Shown here piece after piece: positions 11,309 to 23,171 of a DNA stretch of 64,000 nucleotides (the stretch's first letter is position 1; every line of letters starts with the position of its first letter). The position numbers and the translations under genes are program-made. The notes under the pieces were generated by a model. It worked only from the letters and a program-made list of their open reading frames with translations. It searched no databases and was not told the DNA's origin. This DNA comes from Branchiostoma floridae (taxonomy: Eukaryota; Chordata; Leptocardii; Amphioxiformes; Branchiostomatidae). Where the stretch lies: positions 1,600,632-1,664,631 of the forward strand of contig NC_049995.1 in assembly GCF_000003815.2 (NCBI RefSeq). Reading direction: 5' to 3'.

Positions 11309-12059
11309 CACACGTGCGCTGTGAGTGGTTCAAAACTACAGTTGCCACACCTGGGGCAATTACTGTCGTATTGAGGTCCTTTAGTGGCGCCAAATGGCAG
11401 CTCGCTCCAACCCTTGCGATTGAGCCCGGCCTATTGTAAGCTTCTCGCACATCAATCCCTGGCTGCCAAGAGAGAGTAGTCGGCCTACCCAATTAAATGA
11501 CAAGATAACAGTAACCATAACAGGTCCAAATCCTCGAACTGCTCACGTCTGAACCATGGTATTCTCTAATCTCATAACCCCGTCTATTACAGATCCACCG
11601 AGGAGTAGTGACAAGATACGTTCTTACCTAATACATGACACGTTAAGACACTAAACCATTCTGAGAGTTCTCCAATATGTAGTCTTACAGCACACTCCCT
11701 CCCATTGCGAATTCCTTTATCACACATGTTAGTTTCTCTGGAATACCATAGTGTAAACTTGTACGGCGATCACAGTGTAGGCCTGTGGACTATCATTGGC
11801 CTTTCGAAGTCCCCTTATGCGGTGAATGGTGAGAGGTTTATTATGGGCAACCTAGTTTCCAACATTTGTCCCAAGACCCATATCTAATATACCTTGCTCA
11901 CCATGCAATTAAACATAGGCACATTCAACAATCCCAGATCACTCTTCAATACGTGCACTCTGCAATGCAACCGATGAGGACTTTTTCCCTACGTTAAGTC
12001 CTCACAGAGCCGAGTGAACGAGTGTCACGAGACACTGTGTCCCTTTTACGTGATCGTGC
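11309..12059. other. Unassigned DNA after the gap
   Basis: I see no gene with splice signals or repeat structure here. Base composition is more balanced than upstream, and the following RT fragment suggests that this is the 3' part of a decayed retroelement. Confidence 0.4.
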
Positions 12060-12255
12060 TTCCCAAGTCACGTGCACCTTGAGTGTCGAGTCATCAAATT
12101 TGAAGTTTGGTGGAGCGGCCGTACTGATGCTCATGATCTCAAATTCCCTTGCATTGATTTTCAATCCGACTCTCCCTGACTGACGTCTATTGTCTCGTTA
12201 CTTGTTGTAGCTCCTCTTCACTATTCTCTATAAAGGCGATGTCGTCAGCAAAGAT
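12060..12255 (-). pseudogene. LINE reverse-transcriptase fragment, frameshifted
   Basis: On the minus strand FADDIAFIENSEEELQQVTR begins at 12252 and carries the FADD form of the catalytic YXDD box. After an in-frame stop and one frameshift the next block reads GRVGLKINAREFEIM, the conserved motif that follows the palm in non-LTR reverse transcriptases, then PNFKFDDSTLKV. No intact frame remains. It is a dead fragment of a non-LTR element; the clade cannot be named. Confidence 0.8.
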
Positions 12256-12775
12256 TTAATGACCTCTGAACTCCTGAGGTTGTGACCTCCTACGTAACAA
12301 TAAAATATGCATATATACAGACCTCACTCCCTCTGTGAAGTCATCGGCGCCATGTTGGATCACAACACATGCTCGTACAGCACACGACGATGTCATTGGT
12401 TAATTTAATTAACCTCCAATGTGGTCACCGGGGAACTCATATCTTAATTACCATGACTGCATCGTGGCGCCTGCCCAAGTCTATCAACTGATACCCCTGG
12501 GTATACACCTCGATACCAATTGTATCAATCCTGCCATTGCCAAATTGCTCACCTAACACACTAAATACGTCTATTTCATTCACGTAGCCCTTATATCCAT
12601 CATATGAATGCCGGCACGGTCGCCGACACTTTCATTCACGTAAGCCTATTGTGGATGACTTGCCTCCTGCACGTAACGCCTGTGAAACTCTTGTCTCACG
12701 TTCATTGCGTATCACATATCTTGTGTGACGTGAGATTATCCAACCTCTGCACACCCGGTGTGATAAAACTGATAT
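12256..12775. other. No gene seen
   Basis: This is mixed-composition DNA. Near 12705-12775 there is a diverged copy of the following 95-bp unit (CACACCCGGTGTG). Nothing else was recognised. Confidence 0.4.
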
Positions 12776-13125
12776 AGCGTCCCAGACGCAATATATCCAA
12801 TCTCAGCACACCCAGTGTGCTCGCTGCAAACTGCCATAGTCAAAGCTAAGGCCTAAGCAGCAACATAACTTACGTCCCAGACGTAAGATATCCAATCTCA
12901 GCACACCCAGTGTGCTCGCTGCAAACTGCCATAGTCAAAGCTAAAGCCTAAGCAGCAACATAACTTACGTCCCAGACGCAAGATATCCAATCTCAGCACA
13001 CCCAGTGTGCTCGCTGCAAACTGCCATAGTCAAAGCTAAGGCCTAAGCAGCAGCATAACTTACGTCCCAGACGCAAGATATCCAATCTCAGCACACCCAG
13101 TGTGCTCGCTGCAAACTGCTGTAGT
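12776..13125. repeat. 95-bp tandem repeat, about 3.7 copies
   Basis: CGTCCCAGACG starts copies at 12778, 12873, 12968 and 13063, an exact 95-bp step. Each unit carries the small palindrome CACACCCAGTGTG and the phrase GCCTAAGCAGCA. Copies differ by only a few bases, so the expansion is recent. Confidence 0.92.
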
Positions 13126-14052
13126 CAGAGAACGCCCGGCGTAAGGGGACCAACAGCAAAGCAGCCGACGTCACGAGCTGGTTTCTTCGAGCAGTATTAA
13201 CAGACACTGAGTCAACCAGGTGCATACGCGCGCCACGTGTGCACAATCTACCGACGTCCCATCCACATGCAAATTTTATGGCGGCGCTCTCTGCTCCTGT
13301 AGGATGGTAACTCTGGCGACAAAATCGCTGACTCTGGCTGTGAGTTATTGTGGTAGCTGTCGTTGCCATGATTCCCATGTCCGTCTGCCTGCTTGGGTTG
13401 TCGTCGTTGTTCTCATGTTGTCGTCGTTGTCCTCTCCTCTATGAAATGATTGTCGACTTCTGTGAAGATCTACAGTTTGATAACGACATAAGAACACCAC
13501 ACGTTAGACTTTGCTGCATTCCGCTCAAATGCAGCGCTACCCCCAACCCAAGCAAGCTTCCGCCACGCGAAGCTAGATCGGGCAACGTCGTGGACGCACG
13601 GGAAGCTCGACTTGAATTGTCCACCCAGCTACCAAACTGAATACGTGATAAACCCACCCGGAGACCCAAATCTAGACAGCACACTACCTCAGAAATGCAA
13701 ATCAGCCCCAGGTGCGCCCCATTCTCGCCGACAACTCAAACGTGGAACAAATTGACAGCAAAATGCGAAAAAGACAATTCCCTGCACAAAGTGTTACCAC
13801 TGCGACACCCCAAACCTTTCAGGTGGAAACTGTGCTAAACTCTGCTTCATCAGTACACGTGGCGTAGGGTTTCTCTGCACTGCTGCCAACACGACCCTGC
13901 TTGTGTCTTCTTGCTGCGGATGTCTCCGGGAGAATGGCAGAAGGGATTATGCACGCCGCCTTATATGGTATTATTTGATCACATGATTTCGGTTGACCAA
14001 TGATCGTGCAGTGTGAATAGTTGTACAATAAACCATGGTACCAAACAAAGGG

Positions 14053-15665
14053 GTACGGCGACGCAGATTTCCGTTTCGTAAACCGACGTTGCCTTCGAGA
14101 AGCGTCGTTGCCAAATTTTAGAACCCTCGTTGCCTTTTTAACCGACGATGCCATTTCCGAGCGACCGATCTTGAATTCCGAGTGCTCGCGGCATGTTCGT
14201 GAAGTTTCCGTAGCTTCTCGGGAAGTTTCTATAATTCATGAGGGCCAGATCTTGCTCCACTGTGGGAAGAAGATCAGTAAAGACCTTCTCAGTCGGACTG
14301 TAACTCTGTCTTCTACTTTGCTGAGGTGTACCGAAGCGTCACATGACGATATACGTACACCATTTTGTGAGTAAATTTGGCCAGAGTGCCATGTAGATAG
14401 ACTGGAGTCATTGGTTATGTAGGATTTTTCTCCGACTCTAACACTAACAGTAGAGGGGGGTGGACTGAAGTCACCGGATTGGAAATTGGTAAAGGTTACT
14501 GACCAATTCTGGACTGGATCAAGGAAGGGTTTGGGCACTTTGGAAGGAACTTTTAAGATATTTCTGGGTTGCATCTAAGGTTAGGGATAGAACCTGATTT
14601 GTACCTCTTCCACCCTCACCACATTTTTTGGAACAGTCCATTATTGAAGGAGGGGCTGGTAACACAAACAAGCGGCAGGCATTGTCATTCACGTACGGTG
14701 TTAGTGGAGTTGGGAGTCAGTAAGTCAGAGTCTGACAAACTGAATCACAACGTCACCAACACCTTTTTTTCAGTAGACGCTAGAGCATATAGCAGACAAT
14801 AGCTGTTGTACTTGTAAATGTACTAGGCTCTTACGGTCAGGTCGATAATGTATGTATGTATTTGACACTTCTCACATGCATGGCATTACATTGATGCACA
14901 TGTGCGATCGCGACCTGATTCAAATGTCGGATTTACATACAGATGAAGTCTGGTAACAAAAGAAATAAATTTGTGGACACTTTGCCCCTTCTTACACTAA
15001 TTCACCCTTCGTGTAGACATAAGAAGTAATAACTTTGATACAAGCGCTTAGAAATAAAGCACATCTTTAATAACATGATAATATAATATATTTATTGCAA
15101 ACTCATGCCCGAAGGCTAATTGCAAAAATACATGTATGAAAGTACAATGATGATAATGATATTGAATAGGGGTCATCAACTAGTGATACTTCTAATATTT
15201 CTTATGCATACTGTTGTATTGTCAGCATACCGATATCCCATATATAAATATAATGCACTAACCCAGCCACTCCAACTAACATCTGTTTTGAATAAAGAAC
15301 AGTATCCTGTACAACTCAAAGTCAAGACCTGCTTATTCCAGCCTCCCTTACAGTACGTAACAGCACAACACATTTCTGTTCTTCCACAAGTTGCGAGAAA
15401 AGTAGAATAAGAAAAGGTTTGAGCGATGATAGAGAACCAGCGCCAGAGTCACATGCTTCGAGGGGTGCAATTACCCACAATACTAAGAGTTCCGAGAATT
15501 AACGAAAATTTCACGAACATGCCGCGAGCACTCGGAATTCACGATCGGTCGCTCGGAAATGGCATCGTCGGTTTAAAAGGCAACGAGGGTTCTAAAATTT
15601 GGCAACGACGCTTCTCGAAGGCAACGACGGTTTACGAAACGGAAATCTGCTACGGCGACGGACCG
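14053..15665. repeat. Long inverted pair, 150-bp arms about 1.3 kb apart
   Basis: The arm at about 14053-14205 (GCAGATTTCCGTTTCGTAAA, then GTTGCCTTCGAGAAGCGTCG) is repeated in reverse complement at about 15505-15665 with few mismatches. The arms are CpG-rich. The DNA between them holds no transposase-like frame; it includes a LINE 3'-end-like piece at 15093-15130. It could be the subterminal part of a DNA transposon or an inverted duplication. Confidence 0.75.
15093..15130 (-). mobile_element. LINE-tail-like repeat, copy 1
   Basis: TATTGCAAACTCATGCCCGA followed by AGGCTAATTGCAA recurs at 21783-21820 with small changes. On the minus strand it reads as a terminal TTGCAATTAGCC block ending in GCAATAAA, as expected for the 3' end of a retroelement. 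The assignment is an inference from its repetition and from the terminal signal. Confidence 0.5.
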
Positions 15666-15669
15666 GCTC

Positions 15670-16690
15670 ACCAAAACGAGGCTCGCCTCATGGTTTTCGC
15701 TAAGGATGACGGATACCCGGAAGTGGTACGCGCGGTATATTTAAATCGGGGAGCCCTTTCCTTATACCCCCTTCACAATAGGCGATCGGAAGACTAGTTT
15801 ACGAACTCTGAATGACATTTTCGTGAGTAGGACGTCCGGTGTTCTCACGATCATCTTGCGATTTTTACGGATCGCCGGCAGTTTTCAGGAGTCTTACGAC
15901 GGTCGCGGTGCAGCGAAACATGTTCTTAACATATGCGACTAGTCGAAGGAAATCTCCAAAATCGCACAGCTCGTTACCGAGTCGCAAATTGTGCGTACAA
16001 ATCGTGCGTACCTTGCAAGGGTATCGGTCAATAGTCTTGCGTCAATCCAACGAGTGAAGACCGATAGGCGAGCAAAGACATAGTTATTAATCATCGAGCG
16101 CAAATCGGATGGCGAACGCCCGTCAGTTGGGCAACGTTCGGGCGACGTTCGCCCGACTTCCGTTTGTTTACAAATATTGAATTTCTGGGAATGTGAGGGT
16201 AATTCTAACATTGTGGCCGCTGTGGCAGTATGTAGGCTGGCTTTGTGACACACTTTCTTTTCTTGCGTCATTTCTATCATGCCCGCGCATTCCATTCATT
16301 GGTTAAAAAAATTACGACAACAAAATAAGCAACATTTATTGATCTCTTGCCTTTTTTGAGGAACGTTTTGTGTTACCTTGTCCGCGTGCAAGAGGTCATG
16401 GGAGGTTTATTATCATAGATTTATTCACCGTCGATCTCACGAGCCTCGCGTATATGTGAGGGGGACAGTTTTGAGGCGAAAAATACGCAAGACCATCTTA
16501 AGATCTTAAAATCAGCCGACCTTCCTGCGATCGCGAAGAACGTCCGAAGATCGTATATAATGTGAAGGGGGTATTAGCGATATACATGATATCCAAATAG
16601 ATCTACCGATCTTCCGGCTGCAGGATCGCTATATAGGCGAAGTCAGGCTAACTTTAAACGATGCCAATATGTTGGGAAGCTTTTATGCTA
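15670..16690. other. CpG-rich unassigned DNA
   Basis: This stretch has more CpG than its surroundings and many short palindromic words such as GTTCGGGCGACGTTCGCCCGA near 16136 (first 20 bases form the core). No exon or family was recognised. Confidence 0.4.
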
Positions 16691-18127
16691 TGGAAAAAAT
16701 CTAAAAACATGAAATTTCAACGAAATAAAATACCATGTTAGTAACAGATGGCATAGCTCTTACTTCAAGGGGCTTTGCCATACAAAGGAGAAGAAGAAAA
16801 GTCAATTTTTCAGAATTTGTGAGAATAAATGTTGTTTGTATTTGTAAACATCTGGTGAAAGTATATCTCTTTAACTTTATTTGAATTGTAACAAAACAAT
16901 ACAGTATGCTGCACCAGGCAGCAAGATGCTGATGTATATTTCTCATCAATTGAAATTGTTATTTCCAAGAAATTATCAAAACATCTTGGATTTTCTGTAC
17001 TGTGCTAAAAAAGACATGGCTACAATTTTTCAACATCAATTCATGTACAAAAATAGAAGTCAAACGGAAATACAGGCCAAATGTTCCTTATTGGATTCCT
17101 TTATTACTACTAAGGCTAGGGTTAAGATTTGGCTAAGGTTTGTTTCTAAGCTGGACAAATTTGGTATCAACATTTACAAGTATCTTCAAAGCATTTCTAT
17201 TACTGTTGCATCACCATAATCAGTGCAAAACAAGATACACATCAGATACAGACTTTTGTTTTGGTTCACTTTTTAATCTGCAATAAGATAAACACATGAA
17301 AAAATTGCCTCAAGCTGGTTATTTCTTATTGGACATACATGTAGCTGTTACAAGTTCACACAAGCACTATGATAGCAAAGTACCAACAGATATGTGGAAA
17401 ATATATGATTTCATACATTCTATCAATGTTACATTACACTGTGTAAAGTTGGTCTATATTTCATACATAACCCAGCATTGTTTTACTCAATGAAACAACA
17501 TTCTATTACAGGAAATGCTCATGAATAGAATTCCTAATGCCAAAGATAGCAATACTGTTTCAATACATCATTGCAAATGTTAAAACCAACAAACACAAAA
17601 TATCAATGACTTTCAATTTGATAACTTTCAAAACACTGGCAAAGTAGTGCTTCATTGTACTATATATAAGAATAAATAAATAGCATTGATAATAAATATG
17701 TACCATCTTAGAGTTAGTTCTGAAATCAACAATTATAAAACTTAAAAATGGACTATTTTAAAACATGTACTTCTGTAAAAGGGAGAAAATGGAGTGTTGG
17801 CAGTAGTTTTAAGTTCACGGTTGAAACTGCCATGCAGGGTTTTTCTGTTAAAGGCCAAATATTTGCAATCACTTCAAGCCTGCAGTTACACGTACTTCAT
17901 TACTGCAAAAAAACACAAAAACACTGCGAACATTACCCATTTACAATATACAATAAGGACATGTACACTGTATATGAAACAACTTTACAAATCATTGCAT
18001 TGAAAATCTAAAACTCTGGATAAAATACCATGATATTCTCAAATTACGAATAAATTATAAATATGCCTATGTTTGCATTCAACTCCTTTGTTAAGAAGGT
18101 ACATCATCATGTCAGAACTAAAAGTCT
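16691..18127 (-). other. AT-rich DNA, possible 3' UTR of the small minus-strand gene
   Basis: There is no coding frame with splice signals. If the two-exon gene at 18128-20734 is real, this would be its 3' UTR on the minus strand. TTTATT at 16870-16875, read as AATAAA on the minus strand, could end it. Confidence 0.25.
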
Positions 18128-20734
18128 TCATTGTTCAACTTGCTTCCACCGCTGAGCAGACACCATCTGCAAAAAAGAAAATATTTCACAGTGGAAAGTT
18201 TATAAAGACTTATTGAACTATCATACTCTTCAATTCTACTAATAGACACTGTACTTTGATATGGTGTGAGTCACCATACACCACTTGAATAGCCAGATAC
18301 ATAATCTATGTGTGAGGGGAAGGGGGGCAGGGTATGCCTTGCAGTGTTCACAACATTATATTTCTATACAGACAGCTGTTATAAAATCAGAAATCTGCAA
18401 TGTATTAAATTCAGTGCTTTACAATATTTTGTTACTTTATCCTTATAGCCAAAAAATCAGTTTGTAAGCAAAGCTACTTATGCACTCAAGTGATATATGC
18501 AGCACACAACAAATATGCTTAAGTTCCATTTACTATCAGAGTAAGAATCAGAGTCTATATATCTTCATCCAAAAAGTAAATTGACTTGATATTCATCTTA
18601 GTAAGTGTCTCTCTGTAGACTAATATATATATAGTGAAGATACAAGTACTAATGACCCACTAGTATAGATATTGTTTCCTTTCAGGATGACTTCAATATG
18701 TATGTTGTTTGACCACTAATTAACTTAAGTCTATATTTCTTTACCAAAAGCATGTATCTCCTCAATCACCCCATATATAATGAAGAAAAAGGAATTCTAA
18801 ATCCAATGATTACTATAGCTTGAGGCAATCAAGTAGCATATCACTTAGCCATGGAATACTGAGAAGTTAAACCACATTCAAATTAATATAGCCAGCATGT
18901 TAACATGTACTTTCAAAGTCTATATTTCTTAGTCAGAAGCGAGGCTTGAATTGATATTCCCTCATAAGTTATAGACATACAAGTAATATTGACTATTTCT
19001 TGATTAAAAAAAAATGAGACATGTTTTCCTGAGTCCAGGGCATTTCTGAAAGGGCTCACTGTAAACAAGAATACAAGCAAAATTTGGCCCAACTTGCAAT
19101 GAGTATATTGCTTGAATCAAAAGCATGGATTTACTTCATGTTCCTAGATATACTGGAAAGATATATGTACTATTGATTCTTACTAGTTTTTGAAAAATCA
19201 GACATGATTTTATATTTCCGTGGAATTTTGGAATGGAGCTAGGTGTCAGTAATGTAACAGCTGAAATTTACCTCAAGTTCCAAAAGCTATATTTTTTCAT
19301 CAAAAGCATGGATTGACTTGAGATTCCAATATATGTTGGAGACATATACGTACTATTGATTATTGCAAATGTTTTTTGAAATCAGACAAGTTTTTCTATT
19401 TCTGTCTATTTTCTGAATGTGACTGGGTAGCAATAACACAAGAGGTCAAATATAGGTCAACTTTGGATGAGTATTTTTCTTCATCAAAAGTATGGATTGA
19501 CTTGAGATTCCAAAATATGTTGGAGACATATACGTACTATTGATTATTGCTATTTTTTTCCAAATCAGAGAAGATTTTGTATTTCCGGGGAATTTATGAA
19601 TGTGGGTGGGTGTCAATGACAGAAGAGGTCAAATATAGGTCAACTTTGGATGAGTATTTTTCTTGATCAAAAGTATGGATTGACTTGAGATTCCAAAATA
19701 TGTTGGAGACATATACGTACTATTGATTATTGCTATTTTTTTCCAAATCAGAGAAGATTTTGCATTTCCGGGGAATTTATGAATGTGGGTGGGTGTCAAT
19801 GACAGAAGAGGTCAAATATAGGTCAACTTTGGATGACTATTTTTCTTGATCAAAAGTATGGATTGAGTTGACATTCCAATATATGTTGGAGACATATAAG
19901 TACTATTGATTATTGCTATTTTTTTCCAAATCAGAGAAGATTTTGTATTTCCGGGGAATTTATGAATGTGGGTGGGTGTTGATGACAGAAGAGGTCAAAT
20001 ATAGGTCAACTTTGGATGACTATTTTTCTTCATCAAAAGTATGGATTGAATTGATATTCCTATATATGTTGGAGACATATACATACTATTGATTATTGCT
20101 ATTTTTTTCAAAATCAGAGAAGATTTTGTATTTCCGGGGATTTTTTTAATGAGGCTGGGTGTGAGTCATACAGGAGGTCAATTGAAGGTCAACTTCCAGT
20201 GTTTTTATTTCTTCATCAAAAGCCTACATTTGCTTCATATTCCGTCATATGCTGCAAAAATATATCTATTAATGATACAAACTACCTCTGTAAGGTTTAC
20301 ATTAGTTGATCACATCCCTGGGACATGTTGAAGTTACCACACTTCTGAATAGTGGGGAGGGGGGCTACTACACACGATGTCAACTTCAAAAATCATTTTC
20401 TCAAGATCGGCCTGGCCGATTGACTTCAAATTTTCTGTGTTAATAGAGTCTATTGAGTTCTGACAAAGGGTTATACTCAAAGATAGCTATGTATTACCGT
20501 AACCATTTAGGACTTTCAAAATGGCAAAAAATGTACTTTCTGTATATAATCACAAGATACAACACGTGAAAGAAGAGCGATCGGCACTTAACACAGTACA
20601 TATAGCATACCAAATGAAACACTGTTTTATCCCCTATCCATACGCACCTTCCATGTATCGGCACACGGCTGAATAAACGCACAGTCCCCGGGGTTCTTCA
20701 GCATGTCAATCCTCCGGAATCTGGCCGGCGCCAT
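18128..20734 (-). CDS. Candidate small two-exon gene, about 41 residues, unknown function
   Basis: On the minus strand an ATG at 20732-20734 in a good context opens 29 codons (starting MAPARFRRID and ending CADTWK) and ends at 20648 with donor AAG/GTGCGT. A strong acceptor (a pyrimidine run then TTTTTTGCAG) ends at 18167. The exon 18128-18166 continues in phase 0 with MVSAQRWKQVEQ and TGA. The frame is open upstream of the ATG, but that part overlaps a transposon terminus at 20812, so the ATG at 20734 is preferred. No signal peptide, membrane segment or known domain is visible. A 183-bp satellite fills much of the intron. It may instead be the end of a longer spliced frame or a non-coding transcript. 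Confidence 0.3.
18540..20290. repeat. 183-bp tandem satellite with homogeneous core and diverged edge
   Basis: The phrase GTTGGAGACATATACGTACT recurs at steps of 183-184 bp (starts near 19337, 19521, 19704, 19887 and 20070). A more decayed copy is near 19154 and barely recognisable ones reach back to about 18540. The copies between 19450 and 20100 are almost identical over the whole unit, including TTTCCGGGGAATTTATGAAT. The gradient shows recent homogenisation of one part of an older array. It carries no coding sequence. Confidence 0.9.
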
Positions 20735-20811
20735 TTTGCTGAGGCACGCCTGATCCTTCCCGTCAGCCTTTGTAGCCGCACCCCTTTGATTGCAACACCA
20801 TGAATAAACTA

Positions 20812-21632
20812 CAGTCAAACCTGCCCGAGCGACCACCTCTTCTCAGCGACCACCTGGCCATTTCGACCGCTTTTTCTCGGTCCGATTTTTTTTCCTATTG
20901 ACGTAAGCATTAAGCGACCATTTCTCAACGACCACCTGGCCAACGCGACCGCGACCGGCCCAAACTGGGCCCCTTAACGACCGCATCATTTTCAAAATTG
21001 AGGTTTTCATCGATTTTTTATGATAACTAGCGCGATTTTGTGCCGAAATCGACCAGTTTGCGTTGGATTTTGACTGCCATTACGATGTTATGTTTAGAAT
21101 AAAGATTGCGGCGGTCAATGGGTGGGTCAATGGGGCAGTCTACTGTAACATGGGAGGAAATTTCTAAGAAAGATCTGTGTAGCTCATACCTTTTAAAGAA
21201 AGATCTGTGTGAGTCCTTTTGTCCAACTGTACTGTACATTCACCCTTGGGTAAGTACGCTATTGGGACGTACCGGGCATAGAATTCGAAAGGTGTACCGT
21301 AGTTATTTCAGATACGGCGATCAAGAACACAGCGACGCATAAAGGCTTGTATGGTAACTGACAGCATCAAAGTTCCCTTACTGTCTAAAACGTTGGTGTA
21401 AAAATATAATACTGTATCGTATAAAAGCTGGGGTGAAACTTTACAATTTACAGTGTGCGTGTTGCTTCTTTGCGTGCGTGCAGTGTGCTTGCTATTTGCC
21501 ATTAAACACAACGGAAACCGTTATACTTTGCATAGGTCATGATTTGAGTCGATACTCTTCTCAGCGACCACCTGTCCAAATCGACCGTTTTTGTCCGGTC
21601 CCCCGGGTGGTCGTCTTGGGCAGGTTTGACTG
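20812..21632. mobile_element. 821-bp non-autonomous DNA transposon, TA target duplication
   Basis: Both ends read CAGTCAAACCTGCCC into the element and are followed inward by repeats of the phrase CAGCGACCACCTGGCC. TA flanks both ends (20810-20811 and 21633-21634), which fits a Tc1/mariner-type TA target. The interior has no transposase-like frame but includes a direct repeat of AAGAAAGATCTGTGT. A solo end lies at 7858. Confidence 0.8.
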
Positions 21633-21782
21633 TAATTGTTGTCTATGGTTATCCGACGAATTAGTACGCCATAAAGGTAGTTGATGACTGTTACGAAGTT
21701 GATACATTGTAATACATTGTAATCAGTTTCTAATAACTACAGATCGTAAGTAGATATCAATTTTCGCAACCGTGAGTTTTTA

Positions 21783-21820
21783 TATTGCAAGTTCTTGCCC
21801 GATGGCTAATTGCAAGTAAA
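21783..21820 (-). mobile_element. LINE-tail-like repeat, copy 2
   Basis: TATTGCAAGTTCTTGCCCGA followed by TGGCTAATTGCAA matches copy 1 at 15093-15130 in the same orientation. The flanking DNA is not shared beyond about 40 bp, so only the terminal segment is recognisable. Confidence 0.5.
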
Positions 21821-22763
21821 AAAAAAGTGACAGACTAACAGTATACAGTAGTAACAGAAGCGACTAACTTAAGTGATACGTACATTCAAATAAACAAAAC
21901 AAAAAAACTTAAGCTATTGGCCATGGGTTTGACTTCTTTTTCGGAGACAGTAGAGGACGAAGGAGCCCTCCTTTTCGATAATGTGTGGTTTTTGTGATGT
22001 AAACGTGGGGAGATAAGGGTGGGATTTGGTGGCCTCTTTAAAACGCTACTTTCTTTCTTGATCATAGGAGGGACAGTTTGAAATGAAATGGGGTTCGTCT
22101 TCTACTGCATCCAATGTAACGTCACAGTATTTACAAGTTTTAAAAATAACGCAGTGCCTCCACAGTAACTCCAGAGTGCCCCCGCAGTGCCTCCATCATG
22201 CCATCACCATTCACGCTAATGTCAGTTTCAAGATTATACGTATGTTTGATGATCTGTTACCTATATTGCACCAAGTATCAATAAGTAAGTATCAAAATTG
22301 AACATCCTTTCAACACTCACAAATCTATTCCGATGCTTTTCTAATCATTTGACATCATCCCGACATCCGGGTGCACAATCTACAGCGGACGAACTCCAAC
22401 GTACCTCAAGGGTGTGCCTAAACACTTCAAACAACCTCAAACGACTCTAATATGCAGTGTACATGGGACAACGACATTGTGTGGCTTTATGGATATATCA
22501 TTCATGCATTTATAAATAAACTATTTACCAATCATTTGGAGTTAGTCAGCTGATTTCAAGATCAAAGCACATTGAGGCTGAAATTGACAATGCATAGAAT
22601 TTTCAAATCTCTTTTCGATGCCTTTCTAATGGTCATTTTTTTGATAAATTGACAACGCTGCGAATAAACCAAACCCCTCCATCTGAACTTGAAACGCAAC
22701 AGGGCCACGCGTCAGTGAGAGTGCAAGAGAAACGTGACTAAAATCGCGCAGAGGTGCCTCCGT
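21821..22763. other. Unassigned DNA
   Basis: No exon, RNA gene or repeat boundary was recognised in this stretch. A GTGCCTCC/GCAGTGCC phrase recurs loosely near 22160-22190 and 22755. Confidence 0.4.
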
Positions 22764-22962
22764 GTACTCTCCAAGCAGAGGTTAGGCTCCGGCTTTTTTT
22801 AACGTTTTTTTTAGTCGTTTTTATCGGGCTTTCTATTTTCTCATTTTTCTTGAAGTACTTGACACAGCAAGATTAAATAAAAAAAGAAAAGGCCCGATAA
22901 AAACGACTAAAAAAAAAACGTTAAAAAAAACAGCCGGAGCCTAACCTCTGCTTGGAGAGTAC
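22764..22962. mobile_element. 199-bp palindromic MITE, TA-flanked
   Basis: The left arm CTCTCCAAGCAGAGGTTAGG runs on through a T-rich block to TTTTTATCGGGC, and the right arm repeats it in reverse complement with almost no mismatch. A 40-bp AT-rich loop separates the arms. TA lies at both outer boundaries, fitting a TA-target element. Near identity of the arms argues for a young insertion or hairpin-driven correction. It lies about 190 bp upstream of the likely KLHL start codon. Confidence 0.85.
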
Positions 22963-23151
22963 CTCCGCGCTCCGTGAACAAACTCGGCAACCTGCCTCCA
23001 CTTGGTGTGTCGGCCACGGTAACGTTACATAAGGTCAGAGGTCAGGAGACGCTGCTGAACAGTAGATCCAACATCTAACAGGGCCGGGTCCTGGCCTATA
23101 AGTTAGTATAACGTTTCATCTGTCACCTCACCGCCCAGACAGCATCACACC

Positions 23152-23171
23152 ATGGCAGCCAAGAAGTCTTG
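23152..23171 (+). CDS. KLHL-type gene, exon 1 (inferred)
   Basis: CACACCATGGC gives a good start context. Twenty coding bases end in phase 2 before GTAACT, which joins exactly to exon 2 to make the codon TGT (Cys). No BTB residues lie in it, so it rests only on context and phase. Confidence 0.55.

Noticed and set aside
13088-14154. Minus-strand frames of about 100 codons
   Set aside because: They overlap the 95-bp tandem repeat and the inverted pair and show no family resemblance.
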